Assembly (NCBI RefSeq): GCF_900291015.1 | Contig: NZ_OLKL01000020.1 | Location: 1 to 64,000, forward strand | Reading direction: 5' to 3' | Source of the DNA: Pseudomonas persica | Lineage (GTDB): Bacteria > Pseudomonadota > Gammaproteobacteria > Pseudomonadales > Pseudomonadaceae | Length of the DNA stretch: 64,000 nt | In this document: one piece after another, positions 54,655 through 63,034 of the stretch | Layout: each line of letters opens with the position of its first letter | How positions within the stretch are numbered: position 1 is the stretch's first letter | Notes under the pieces: generated by a model | What the model was told of the DNA's origin: nothing | Databases searched by the model: none | What the model saw: only the letters and a program-made list of their open reading frames with translations | Made by a program: the position numbers and the translations under genes

Positions 54655-55692
54655 ATGAAATTGAAAAACACCTTGGGCTTGGCCATTGGCTCGCTCGTCG
54701 CTGCCACTTCGTTCGGCGCTCTGGCTCAAGGCCAAGGCGCGGTCGAAATCGAAGGCAACGTTACCAAGCAGTACTACGACAGCGAGCGTAACTTCAAGAA
54801 CGACGGCACCAATCCTGGTGTTCGCCTGGGTTACTTCCTGACTGACGACGTTTCCCTGGACCTCGGCTACAACGAGACCCACAACGCTCGTGGTGAAGTC
54901 TTCAACAAAGACATCAAAGGTTCCAAGGCCAAGCTCGACGCCACCTACCACTTCGGTACCGTGGGCGACGCTCTGCGTCCGTACGTTTCCGCCGGTTTCG
55001 CTCACGAGAGCCTGGGCCAGGCCACTCGTAGCGGCCGCGACCACTCCACCTTCGCCAACGTTGGCGCTGGCGCCAAGTGGTACATCACCGACATGTTCTT
55101 CGCCCGTGCCGGCGTAGAAGCCATGTACAACATCGACAACGGCAACACCGAGTGGGGTCCGACCGTTGGTGTTGGTCTGAACTTCGGCGGTAGCCCGAAG
55201 CAAGCTGAAGTCGCTCCGGCTCCAGTTGCCGAAGTGTGCTCCGACTCCGACAACGACGGCGTTTGCGACAACGTCGACAAGTGCCCTGACACCCCGGCCA
55301 ACGTTACCGTTGACGCTGATGGCTGCCCGGCTGTTGCCGAAGTCGTTCGTGTTGAGCTGGACGTCAAGTTCGACTTCGACAAGTCGGTCGTCAAGCCAAA
55401 CAGCTACGGTGACATCAAGAACCTGGCTGACTTCATGAAGCAGTACCCACAGACCACCACCACCGTGGAAGGTCACACTGACTCCGTCGGCCCAGACGCT
55501 TACAACCAGAAGCTGTCCGAGCGTCGTGCCAACGCTGTCAAGCAGGTCCTGACCCAGCAGTACGGCGTGGAATCCAGCCGTGTTGACTCGGTTGGCTACG
55601 GCGAAACCCGTCCGGTTGCCGACAACGCCACCGAAGAAGGCCGTGCTATCAACCGTCGCGTTGAAGCTCAGGTAGAAGCCCAGGCCAAGTAA
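54655..55692 (+). CDS. oprF: major outer-membrane porin OprF
   Basis: A 345-residue OmpA-family porin that anchors the outer membrane to peptidoglycan. Signal peptide MKLKNTLGLAIGSLVAATSF with cleavage after GALA; an eight-strand barrel to about residue 180; a Cys-containing type 3 repeat CSDSDNDGVCDNVDKCPDTP; and an OmpA domain with NQKLSERRANAVKQVL. Codon use favours GTT and GCT and differs from its GC-rich neighbours, as expected for a very highly expressed gene. Transcription is probably SigX-dependent. Confidence 0.98.
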   Translation: MKLKNTLGLAIGSLVAATSFGALAQGQGAVEIEGNVTKQYYDSERNFKNDGTNPGVRLGYFLTDDVSLDLGYNETHNARGEVFNKDIKGSKAKLDATYHFGTVGDALRPYVSAGFAHESLGQATRSGRDHSTFANVGAGAKWYITDMFFARAGVEAMYNIDNGNTEWGPTVGVGLNFGGSPKQAEVAPAPVAEVCSDSDNDGVCDNVDKCPDTPANVTVDADGCPAVAEVVRVELDVKFDFDKSVVKPNSYGDIKNLADFMKQYPQTTTTVEGHTDSVGPDAYNQKLSERRANAVKQVLTQQYGVESSRVDSVGYGETRPVADNATEEGRAINRRVEAQVEAQAK

Positions 55693-55710
55693 TTGGTTTG
55701 AAGCTTCATG

Positions 55711-55738
55711 AAAAACCCGGCCTCGGCCGGGTTTTTCT
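55711..55738 (+). terminator. rho-independent terminator of oprF
   Basis: AAAACCCGGCC and GGCCGGGTTTT form an 11-bp stem with a TC loop, followed by TCTTTG. It starts 19 bases after the oprF stop. Confidence 0.93.
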
Positions 55739-55765
55739 TTGCCTGTTTTTTGGGTTTGTGTGCCC

Positions 55766-55892
55766 CTTGTGGGAGCGGCCTTGTGTCGCGAAAGGGCTGC
55801 ACAGCAGCCCCGGCAATACCTGCGGCGAAGCTGAAAAGCTGGGGCCGCTACGCGCCCCTTTCGCGACACAAGGCCGCTCCCACAAAGGCCGG
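55766..55892. repeat. inverted repeat pair of a fourth REP class
   Basis: TTGTGGGAGCGGCCTTGTGT with CGCGAAAGGG, then about 65 bases containing GGCTGCACAGCAGCCCC and GGGGCCGCTACGCGCCCC, then CCCTTTCGCGACACAAGGCC with GCTCCCACAA. It shares GTGGGAGCGG with other REPs but has the distinct core GCCTTGTGTCGCGAAA. It lies between convergent oprF and cobA. Confidence 0.85.
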
Positions 55893-55905
55893 TGCAGGCA
55901 GCGCA

Positions 55906-56646
55906 TCACCCTGCAATTGCCACCGATTCCTGAACCACCTGCTCCCCAACTACCTCACCAATCACCAGTATCGCCGGGCTACGCAAGCCAAACCCCCGCG
56001 CATCCGCCACCATCCCCCGCACATCGCTCCTGCACTCCCGCTGTTGTGGCAACGAGGCATTCTCGATCATCGCCACCGGCATCCCCGGTGCCATGCCGCC
56101 GTCCAGCAACCCTTGGCGCAGCTGCTCTAGCCTGGCCACGCCCATGTACACCACCAGCGTCGTCCCGCCCTGGGCCAAGGCCGTCCAGTTCAGCTCGCTG
56201 TCATCCTGGGTATGTGCGGTGACCAGCGTCACGCCCCGGCTCACGCCGCGTGAGGTCAGGGAGATCCCGCATTGCGTGGCGCCGGCCAGGCCGGCGGTGA
56301 TGCCGTTGACCACTTCCACCTCGATGCCATGCCCCTGCAGCCACAGCGCCTCTTCACCGCCCCGGCCGAAGATGCACGGGTCGCCGCCTTTGAGCCGTAC
56401 CACGCAGCGGCCTTGCCGCGCATGGCGCAGCATCAGGCGCTGGATGAACGCCTGCGGCGTAGAGCGGCAGCCGCCGCGCTTGCCCACGGCAATCACCCGG
56501 GCCTGCGGGCAATGCTCCAGCACCGCCGGGTTGACCAGGTCGTCGATCATCACCACGGCGGCTTGCTGCAAGGCGCGTACAGCCTTGAGGGTGAGCAGTT
56601 CGGGGTCACCAGGGCCAGCACCAACCAGCCAGACTTTTGCATTCAT
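55906..56646 (-). CDS. cobA: uroporphyrinogen-III C-methyltransferase
   Basis: A 246-residue SUMT enzyme adding two methyl groups from SAM to uroporphyrinogen III, giving precorrin-2 for siroheme and cobalamin. Motifs: KVWLVGAGPGDPELLTLKA, RLKGGDPCIFGRGGEE, PGITAGLAGATQCGI-like NGITAGLAGATQCGISLT. Siroheme is the cofactor of assimilatory nitrite reductase, which explains its place at the end of the nitrate cluster, 27 bases after the kinase/phosphatase gene. Confidence 0.94.
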   Translation of the reverse strand: MNAKVWLVGAGPGDPELLTLKAVRALQQAAVVMIDDLVNPAVLEHCPQARVIAVGKRGGCRSTPQAFIQRLMLRHARQGRCVVRLKGGDPCIFGRGGEEALWLQGHGIEVEVVNGITAGLAGATQCGISLTSRGVSRGVTLVTAHTQDDSELNWTALAQGGTTLVVYMGVARLEQLRQGLLDGGMAPGMPVAMIENASLPQQRECRSDVRGMVADARGFGLRSPAILVIGEVVGEQVVQESVAIAG

Positions 56647-56673
56647 CAGGATTTCCTCATCGGCAAGCTGCCT

Positions 56674-58344
56674 TCAGCCCTTGAGCAGGGTGAGCAGCAA
56701 TATCAGGTTGAACAGCAAGGACAGCAGGGCCAGGGTGCGCCAGACCTTCAACGGCTCGCGCTCCAGCAACGGCCGTGGACGGCTTGGCAGTTCCTGGCGG
56801 TCGCCTCGTTCGAGCAGCAGCAACCAGTGTTCAGCGGTTTCGAAGCGTTGCGCCGGGTCGGCTGCCAGCGCCTGCTGCAGGTTATGCTGTAGCCATTCCG
56901 GCAGGTCGGGGCGGTAGCGTGCGGCGTTGACCGGCTGGCCGAAGCGCGGGCGCTGGAAGGCCTCCACCTCGCCGTACGGGAAGTGGCCGGTCAGCAGGTG
57001 ATAGAGCGTCACGCCCACCGCATACAGGTCCTGGCGTGGACTGGGCGGCTGGCCGTCGAACGCTTCCGGGGCAATGTATGACGGTGTGCCCGGCAACTCG
57101 TGCAGCGGGTCTTCGGACAGGCCCGGGCAGTAGGCCAGGCCAAAGTCCAGCAGGCGCAGCTGGCCATCGCTGCCCAGGTGCAGGTTCTCTGGCTTGATGT
57201 CGCGGTGCAGCAGGTTGCGCCGATGCAGTACACCGACCGCCTGCAGCAGTTGCCGGGCCAGCTCCAGCCACTGCGGCATGGGCAGCGGGCCGTGTTCGGC
57301 CAGCAGCGCCGCCAGGCTCTGGCCGGGGTATTCGCGCATCACGTAGTACAGGTGCTGGCGCTGGCTGGCGGCGTGCAGCTCGGGGAAGTGCCGGCCAGCG
57401 ACCCGGCGCAGGAACCACTCTTCCAGCAACAGCCCTTGTGCTGCGCCGGGCTCCTGCTCGCGTGCGGCGGGCAGGGTCTTCAGCAGCCAGGCTTGGCCCT
57501 GAGCATCGCGCACCCGGTACAGCAGTGACTGGCGGCTGTGCGAAAGCAGCTTTTCGGCTTGCCAGCCATCGATGACCTGGCCCTCGCGCAGCGGGCCGGG
57601 CACCGGCCATTGCTGCAGCTGCGCCAGGGTGTCGCCCAGGTTGGCCGTGCCCAGTTGCTCGACCTGCACCAGCAAGGCACTGGCGTTGTCCTGGCTACCG
57701 TTGAGGTGCGCGCTGGCAACCAGGGTGTCGACGGCCAGTTGCAGGTCGGGTTGCTCGCGCAGCACCGCCTGGATGTGCTGGTCGCCCAGGCTGGCCCATA
57801 CGCCATCGCTCAGCAGCAGGAAGCTCTCGCCCGGCTGCAGCTCGCCTTCCAGATAATCCACCAGCAGGTGCTGGTCCAGGCCCAGCGCGCGTTTCAGCAC
57901 ATGCTGCATGCCGGGCTGGTCCCATACATGGTCTTCGCTCAGGCACTGCAGGCACCCGGCGTGCCAGCGGTAGACGCGGCAGTCGCCTACGTGTGCCAGG
58001 GTAAAGCGCCGGCCACGCAGCACCAGCGCGCTGAGGGTGGTCAGCAATGGTTGGCCGCTGCCTTGGGCTCGCAGCCAGCGGTTCTGCGCCAGCAGCAGGC
58101 GGTCCAGGGCCTGGGCCACGCTCCAGGTCGCAGGGGTGGCGTAGTAGTCCAGGGCCAGCGCCTGCAGGCTGGCACGGGCTGCCAGGCCGCCATCGGCACA
58201 TTGGCTGACGCCGTCGGCGAGGGCGAACAGGTAGCCCTTGCTGGCGGCCAGCTCCGGCGCTGGGGTAACCAGGCGCAGGGCGTCCTGGTTTTCCTCGCGC
58301 GGCCCGGTGGCGCTGGCCTGGGCAAAGCTCAGTTGCAGGCTCAT
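56674..58344 (-). CDS. PP2C phosphatase-Ser/Thr kinase fusion protein
   Basis: A 556-residue membrane-anchored signalling protein. The N-terminal 230 residues are a PP2C-type phosphatase (REENQDA, FALADGVSQCADGG, LLLSDGVWASLGD, GSQDNASALLV). Residues about 260-520 form a Hanks-type kinase: ATP lysine in AWLLKTLP, HRDIKPENLHL, DFGLAY and GTPSYIAPEAF. A C-terminal helix (TLALLSLLFNLILLLTLLKG) anchors it. In pseudomonads this fusion is part of the nitrate assimilation cluster, but its target is unknown. It is nine bases downstream of the nitrate carrier gene. Confidence 0.92.
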   Translation of the reverse strand: MSLQLSFAQASATGPREENQDALRLVTPAPELAASKGYLFALADGVSQCADGGLAARASLQALALDYYATPATWSVAQALDRLLLAQNRWLRAQGSGQPLLTTLSALVLRGRRFTLAHVGDCRVYRWHAGCLQCLSEDHVWDQPGMQHVLKRALGLDQHLLVDYLEGELQPGESFLLLSDGVWASLGDQHIQAVLREQPDLQLAVDTLVASAHLNGSQDNASALLVQVEQLGTANLGDTLAQLQQWPVPGPLREGQVIDGWQAEKLLSHSRQSLLYRVRDAQGQAWLLKTLPAAREQEPGAAQGLLLEEWFLRRVAGRHFPELHAASQRQHLYYVMREYPGQSLAALLAEHGPLPMPQWLELARQLLQAVGVLHRRNLLHRDIKPENLHLGSDGQLRLLDFGLAYCPGLSEDPLHELPGTPSYIAPEAFDGQPPSPRQDLYAVGVTLYHLLTGHFPYGEVEAFQRPRFGQPVNAARYRPDLPEWLQHNLQQALAADPAQRFETAEHWLLLLERGDRQELPSRPRPLLEREPLKVWRTLALLSLLFNLILLLTLLKG

Positions 58345-58353
58345 GGCTGTGTC

Positions 58354-59565
58354 TCAGACCCGCGCCGCGGTAACCGCAGCCGAGCCCCAGGTGGTGCGCC
58401 AGCGCTGTTTCACGCCGTGCAGGCCAAACCAGGCCAGCAAGCCCAGGCTGGCGAACAGCCACAGCCCCAGCTGGTAGTCGCCGGTGTGCTGCTTGATGGT
58501 GCCAAGCCCGGCCGCCAGCAGGAAACCTCCGATACCGCCGGCCATGCCGATCAGCCCGGTCATAACGCCGATCTCCTGGCGGAAGCGTTGCGGCACCAGC
58601 TGGAACACCGCGCCGTTGCCGGCGCCCAGGCCGAGCATGGCGCTGACGAACAGTGCCAGTGCGGCGGTTGCGCTGGGCAGGTTGAAACCGACCGCAGCGA
58701 TACAGATGGCCGCCACACTGTACATGCCCAGCAGGGTGCGGATACCGCCGAAGCGGTCGGCCAAGGCGCCGCCGAGTGGGCGCATCAGGCTACCGGCGAA
58801 CACGCAGGCGGCGGTGTAGTAGCCGGCGGTGACCGGGCTCAGGCCATATTGGTCGCTGAAGTAGCCGGGCAGGGCGCTGGCCAGGCCGATGAAGCCGCCG
58901 AAGGTGACACTGTAGAAGAACATGAACCACCAGCTGTCACGGTCGCCCAGGGCCTTGAGGTAGTCGGCCATGGCTTTTGGCTTGGGCCGCTGCGGAGCAT
59001 TGCGTGCCAGCAGGGCAAACACCACCAGCGTCAGCGACAGCGGGATCAGTGCGAAGCCGAACACATTGTTCCAGCCAAAACCCGCGGCCAGCGCCGGGGC
59101 CAGCAGGGCGGCGAACACCGTGCCGGAGTTGCCGGCACCGGCAATGCCCATGGCTTTGCCTTGGTGCTGCGGCGGGTACCATTGCGAGGCCAGCGGCAGC
59201 GATACGGCAAACGAGGCGCCGGCAAAGCCGAGGAACACTCCCAGCAGCAGCGCCTGCTCATAGCTGTGCACGCCCAGGTGCCAGGCGGCTGCGAGAGCAA
59301 CGATCACCACCACTTGGCCGATCAGCCCGGCAGTCTTGGGTGACAGGCGGTCGACCAGCACGCCCATGGCGAAGCGCAGGATCGCCCCGGCCAGGATCGG
59401 TGTGGCCACCATCAGGCCCCGTTGTTGTGCACTCAGCTGCAGGTCGGCGGCAATTTGCACCGCCAGTGGGCCAAGCAGGTACCAGACCATGAAGCTGAGA
59501 TCGAAGTACAGGAACGCGGCGAACAGCGTGGGCACATGCCCGGATTTCCAGAAGCTGGTACTCAT
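58354..59565 (-). CDS. nasA: nitrate/nitrite MFS transporter (NarK/NasA type)
   Basis: A 403-residue MFS protein of the nitrate porter family. The substrate arginines are in ILRFAMGVLVDRL and GSLMRPLGGALADR; the two nitrate-signature glycine stretches are GIAGAGNSGTVFAALLAP and GLGAGNGAVFQL. Twelve helices. It imports nitrate for assimilation. ATG 59565 (MSTSFWKSGHVP) is preceded by GTGAGGTGTTCG. Its leader contains a two-hairpin ANTAR element and terminator, so transcription into it depends on NasT. Confidence 0.94.
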   Translation of the reverse strand: MSTSFWKSGHVPTLFAAFLYFDLSFMVWYLLGPLAVQIAADLQLSAQQRGLMVATPILAGAILRFAMGVLVDRLSPKTAGLIGQVVVIVALAAAWHLGVHSYEQALLLGVFLGFAGASFAVSLPLASQWYPPQHQGKAMGIAGAGNSGTVFAALLAPALAAGFGWNNVFGFALIPLSLTLVVFALLARNAPQRPKPKAMADYLKALGDRDSWWFMFFYSVTFGGFIGLASALPGYFSDQYGLSPVTAGYYTAACVFAGSLMRPLGGALADRFGGIRTLLGMYSVAAICIAAVGFNLPSATAALALFVSAMLGLGAGNGAVFQLVPQRFRQEIGVMTGLIGMAGGIGGFLLAAGLGTIKQHTGDYQLGLWLFASLGLLAWFGLHGVKQRWRTTWGSAAVTAARV

Positions 59566-59598
59566 CGAACACCTCACTCGGCAATGCAACGGAACGAA

Positions 59599-59684
59599 AA
59601 AGACGCCGCTACCCGCTCCATGGGGGTGGAGGGGAGAGCGACGTCTTTGTCGGGGATTAAGTGGGGCAACCGCCGTTGGCTACC
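59599..59684 (-). promoter_or_regulatory. ANTAR-type antitermination leader of the nitrate operon
   Basis: On the reverse strand, hairpin P1 (59684-59665) is GGTAGCC-AACGGC-GGTTGCC and hairpin P2 (59652-59639) is CGAC-AAAGAC-GTCG, 12 bases apart. Both loops are hexanucleotides with A at position 1 and G at position 4, the ANTAR target. P2 overlaps the 5' arm of a terminator (59648-59599: AAAGACG.CGCT/AGCG.CGTCTTT, then TTTCG). NasT bound to P1-P2 would prevent the terminator. Confidence 0.85.
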
Positions 59685-59698
59685 GGTGATATTTGTTC

Positions 59699-59714
59699 AG
59701 CAAGAGATGGGCCA
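59699..59714 (-). promoter_or_regulatory. sigma54-type promoter of the nitrate operon
   Basis: On the reverse strand TGGCCCATCTCTTGCT matches TGGC-N7-TTGCT, the -24/-12 spacing of RpoN promoters. The predicted start near 59688 would begin the transcript four bases before hairpin P1. This fits NtrC/RpoN control by nitrogen limitation. Confidence 0.7.
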
Positions 59715-59748
59715 ACTGGTGGCAGGGGTCATGAGATTTTCAGCCCCA

Positions 59749-60324
59749 TCACCCCAACATCTCGTGCATGGCGATGATCTGCTCGGCCACCTGGATCAGC
59801 TTCTGCTGCCGGCTCATGGCCTGGCGGCGCATCAGCGTGTAGGCCTGTTCTTCGTTGCAGTCCTTCATCTTCATCAGCAAACCCTTGGCCTGCTCGATGC
59901 GCTTGCGCTCGGCCAGTTGCTGGTCGCGCGCAAGCAACTGCGCCTTCAGCGCCTGGTCACTTTCGAAACGGGCCATGGCCACGTCCATTATCGGCTGCAG
60001 CCGCGCGGCATGGATGCCTTCGACGATGTAGGCGCTTACCCCCGCCTGGATCGCCTGGCGCATCACCACGGGGTCGTGTTCGTCGGTAAACAGCACGATG
60101 GGCCGCGGCTGGTCACGGCTGACCAGCACCACCTGTTCCATCACATCGCGGTCCGGTGAGTCGGTATCGATCAGCACCACGTCCGGGCGCACCGTTTCGA
60201 CGCAGGCCGGCAGGTCGATGGTCAGGCCTGGGGCTTCGATGACCTCGAAGCCGGCCTCGCTCAAGGCCGCCTTGAGGCGGCCGAGTTTGCTCTGGGTGTC
60301 GTCGATCAGCAGGATGCGCAACAT
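59749..60324 (-). CDS. nasT: nitrate-responsive antiterminator NasT
   Basis: A 191-residue response-regulator-like protein with a degenerate receiver domain (ILLIDDTQSKLGRLKAAL, VVLIDTDSPDRDVME, IVLFTDEHD) and a C-terminal ANTAR domain (ERKRIEQAKGLLMKMKDCNE with EQAYTLMRRQAMSRQ). NasT binds paired hairpins in the leader of the nas operon; NasS sequesters it when nitrate is absent. It lies 12 bases after nasS and directly upstream of the leader it should bind. Confidence 0.94.
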   Translation of the reverse strand: MLRILLIDDTQSKLGRLKAALSEAGFEVIEAPGLTIDLPACVETVRPDVVLIDTDSPDRDVMEQVVLVSRDQPRPIVLFTDEHDPVVMRQAIQAGVSAYIVEGIHAARLQPIMDVAMARFESDQALKAQLLARDQQLAERKRIEQAKGLLMKMKDCNEEQAYTLMRRQAMSRQQKLIQVAEQIIAMHEMLG

Positions 60325-60336
60325 GGTTGTCCCCCC

Positions 60337-61551
60337 TTACGCGCCGACACGGGCATCGGGCAGGTCGCCCAGGGCATGCAGGCTGAAACTGCGGGCATAT
60401 CCGTAGGGGTCGCTGCCATCCCAGCGGCTGCCGTCGATCAACAGGCTGCTGCGCATCGGCTGCTCGGGGCAGGCCACGCCCAGGCTTTGTGCCGCCTCGC
60501 TATAGAGTGCCAGCTGCTGGACCTGGCGGGCCACGCCGAGGTAGTCGGGGTCTTCGCGCAGCAGGCCCCAGCGGCGAAACTGGGTCATGAACCACATGCC
60601 ATCGGACAGGTACGGCAGGTTGGCCCGGCCATGGTCGTGCAGGCGCAGGGCGTGCGGGTCTTGCCAGTAGTTGCCCAAGCCATCGTGGTAGCTGCCGAGC
60701 AAGCGCGGTTCGACACTTGCCAGCGGGGTGTCCAGGTAGGCGCTGTTGCTGAGCAGTTGCGCAGTGCTGCGGCGGTTTTCCGGGCTTTGCTCAATGAAGC
60801 GGCTGGCTGCGAGGACCGCCTTGATCAGCGCACGGGCGCTGTTGGGGTATTGTTCGGCGAAGGCGCGGGCGCAGGCCAGGACCTTTTCCGGGTGGTCTGG
60901 CCAGATCGCCTGGCTGGTGGCCAGGGTGAAGCCTTGGCCCGTGGCCACTGCATCGGCAGACCAGGGTTCGCCCACACAGAAACCGTCGATACGCCCGGCC
61001 TGGATATGTGCGGCCATTTGCGCCGGCGGCACCACCACGCTGTCGACGTCGCGCAGCGGGTGGATGCCCTGGCTGGCCAGCCAGTAATACAGCCACATGG
61101 CGTGGGTGCCGGTGGGGAAGGTCTGGGCAAAGGTGAGGCGTGCGCCATGCTGGTGCACCAAGCGCGCCAATGCTTCAGGGTTGGTCACGCCTTTGCGTTG
61201 CAGGGCCGGGGACAGGTTTATGGCCTGGGCATTCTGGTTCAGCCCCATGAGCACGGCCATGGCACTGGCCGGTACACCGCCGATGCCCAGGTGCACGGCG
61301 TAGGCCAGGCCATACAGGCAGTGCGCGGCATCCAGCTCGCCGCTGACCAGCTTGTCGCGTAGCCCGGCCCAGGAGCCCTGGCGCTTGAGGTTGAGGGTAA
61401 GGCCGTGCTGCTGGGCGAAGCCCTGGGTGGCGGCGACTACCACCGAGGCGCAGTCGGTCAGGGCCATGTAGCCGATGTTCAGACTGGGCTTTTCCGGCGC
61501 GTCGCTGCCGTTGACCCAGGCCAGGGGCGTTGCTCGGGGTGCAGTGTTCAC
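60337..61551 (-). CDS. nasS: nitrate sensor NasS
   Basis: A 404-residue soluble protein of the NrtA/CmpA nitrate-binding family without a signal peptide ([20 protein letters not shown]), hence cytoplasmic. [65 protein letters not shown] and [17 protein letters not shown] match NasS. It binds NasT and releases it upon nitrate binding. First gene of the reverse-strand nitrate cluster. Confidence 0.92.
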   Translation of the reverse strand: MNTAPRATPLAWVNGSDAPEKPSLNIGYMALTDCASVVVAATQGFAQQHGLTLNLKRQGSWAGLRDKLVSGELDAAHCLYGLAYAVHLGIGGVPASAMAVLMGLNQNAQAINLSPALQRKGVTNPEALARLVHQHGARLTFAQTFPTGTHAMWLYYWLASQGIHPLRDVDSVVVPPAQMAAHIQAGRIDGFCVGEPWSADAVATGQGFTLATSQAIWPDHPEKVLACARAFAEQYPNSARALIKAVLAASRFIEQSPENRRSTAQLLSNSAYLDTPLASVEPRLLGSYHDGLGNYWQDPHALRLHDHGRANLPYLSDGMWFMTQFRRWGLLREDPDYLGVARQVQQLALYSEAAQSLGVACPEQPMRSSLLIDGSRWDGSDPYGYARSFSLHALGDLPDARVGA

Positions 61552-61636
61552 AAGGTTCCTCGCCCGTATTTATAAAGCTGTGGGCTGAACTGGTGCAACC
61601 GATGTGCCAAAGGGAATTGGCACCATTTTGCGGCCC

Positions 61637-61722
61637 TGTGGGAGCGGGTTCATCCGCGAAGCAGGCCGCGCGGTGGATGGCATCGGCTTCGCCGGTGTTC
61701 GCGGGTGAACCCGCTCCCACAG
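61637..61722. repeat. inverted REP pair, GCGGGTTCATCCGC class
   Basis: CTGTGGGAGCGGGTTCATCC with GCGAAG and an inverted copy TTCGCGGGTGAACCCGCTCC with CACAG. The left palindrome is imperfect (GGGTTCATCC). The spacer is shorter than in other pairs. It lies between divergent nasS and pyrD. Confidence 0.85.
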
Positions 61723-61736
61723 AACCCCACGATTTG

Positions 61737-61766
61737 CTGTCATGCCAGCCTTACGCTGGCTATAAT
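61737..61766 (+). promoter_or_regulatory. probable pyrD promoter
   Basis: CTGTCA (61737-61742) and a perfect TATAAT (61761-61766) are 18 bp apart, with a CCAGC/GCTGG hairpin in the spacer. The predicted start falls in a CGCCCCCTCAC stretch, reminiscent of pyrimidine-regulated C-rich start sites. Confidence 0.65.
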
Positions 61767-61799
61767 CGCCCCCTCACTCACCCCGAGCCTTGCCCGCCC

Positions 61800-62822
61800 A
61801 TGTATACCCTGGCCCGCCAGTTGCTGTTCAAGCTTTCCCCGGAAACCTCCCACGACCTGTCCCTGGACCTGATCGGCGCCGGTGGCCGTCTCGGCCTCAA
61901 CGGTATGCTGTGCAAGCAGCCGGCGGCTTTGCCGGTTACGGTCATGGGCTTGAACTTCGCCAACCCGGTGGGCCTGGCGGCCGGCCTGGACAAGAACGGC
62001 GCTGCCATCGACGGTTTCGCCCAGCTGGGCTTCGGCTTCGTCGAAATCGGCACCGTCACCCCGCGCCCGCAGTCGGGCAACCCCAAGCCGCGGTTGTTCC
62101 GCCTGCCGGAGGCTACGGCCATCATCAACCGCATGGGTTTCAACAACCTGGGCGTCGATCACCTGCTCGGCCGGGTGCGGGCTGCGCGTTACAACGGCGT
62201 GCTGGGCATCAACATCGGCAAGAATTTCGACACCCCGGTGGAGCGCGCCGTCGATGACTACCTGATCTGCCTGGACAAGGTGTACGCCGACGCCAGTTAC
62301 ATCACGGTCAACGTCAGTTCGCCAAACACCCCGGGCCTGCGCAGCTTGCAGTTCGGCGATTCGCTCAAGCAACTGCTCGATGCCCTGGCCGAGCGCCGCG
62401 AGCAACTGGCCGGCACGCATGGCAAGCGCGTGCCGCTGGCAATCAAGATCGCCCCGGACATGAGCGACGAAGAAACCGCCCTGGTAGCCGCCGCGCTGAT
62501 GGAGTCGGGCATGGATGCAGTGATCGCCACCAACACCACGCTGGGCCGTGAAGGTGTCGAAGGGCTGCCGTATGGTGGCGAGGCTGGCGGCCTGTCGGGT
62601 GCGCCGGTGCTGGAGAAGAGCACCCATATTGTCAAGGTGCTGGCGGGTGAGCTGGGTGGCAAGCTGCCGGTCATTGCCGCCGGTGGCATTACCGAAGGCC
62701 GCCATGCCGCCGAGAAGATCGCTGCCGGGGCGAGCCTGGTGCAGATCTACTCGGGCTTCATTTACAAGGGGCCGGCGCTGATTCGCGAAGCGGTTGACGC
62801 TATCGCTGCGATGCCGCGCTGA
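61800..62822 (+). CDS. pyrD: dihydroorotate dehydrogenase (quinone), class 2
   Basis: A 340-residue membrane-associated FMN enzyme oxidising dihydroorotate to orotate with quinone in pyrimidine synthesis. The N-terminal amphipathic helix [20 protein letters not shown] is the class 2 quinone-site extension; then [27 protein letters not shown] [17 protein letters not shown], the catalytic serine in [11 protein letters not shown] and IAAGGIT. ATG 61800 was chosen although the frame is open far upstream. Confidence 0.97.
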   Translation: MYTLARQLLFKLSPETSHDLSLDLIGAGGRLGLNGMLCKQPAALPVTVMGLNFANPVGLAAGLDKNGAAIDGFAQLGFGFVEIGTVTPRPQSGNPKPRLFRLPEATAIINRMGFNNLGVDHLLGRVRAARYNGVLGINIGKNFDTPVERAVDDYLICLDKVYADASYITVNVSSPNTPGLRSLQFGDSLKQLLDALAERREQLAGTHGKRVPLAIKIAPDMSDEETALVAAALMESGMDAVIATNTTLGREGVEGLPYGGEAGGLSGAPVLEKSTHIVKVLAGELGGKLPVIAAGGITEGRHAAEKIAAGASLVQIYSGFIYKGPALIREAVDAIAAMPR

Positions 62823-62828
62823 CCTGAC

Positions 62829-62925
62829 CGGCCTATTCGCGGGTAAACCCGCTCCCCCAGGTGCCCCACAGCTATCAACACCTGTGCGGTCCCTGTGGGA
62901 GCGGGTTTACCCGCGAAAAAGCCAG
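62829..62925. repeat. inverted REP pair, GCGGGTTTACCCGC class
   Basis: GGCCTATTCGCGGGTAAACC with CGCTCCCCCAGG and its inverted copy CCTGTGGGAGCGGGTTTACC with CGCGAA. The left copy has CCCCCAGG where others have CCCACAGG. It follows the pyrD stop. Confidence 0.88.
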
Positions 62926-62948
62926 CGCGGATATGGATTCGAAGCCAT

Positions 62949-62973
62949 AAAAAAGGGCCCCGTCAAGGGGCCC
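62949..62973 (-). terminator. rho-independent terminator of rmf
   Basis: On the reverse strand GGGCCCC and GGGGCCC form a 7-bp stem with a TTGAC loop, followed by six T. It lies 62 bases after the rmf stop. Confidence 0.88.
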
Positions 62974-63034
62974 CTGGGCCTTCGCCCGCCGCCCGGATAG
63001 GGCGTGCATGGTGAATCGAATTCAGTGTCCTCGT

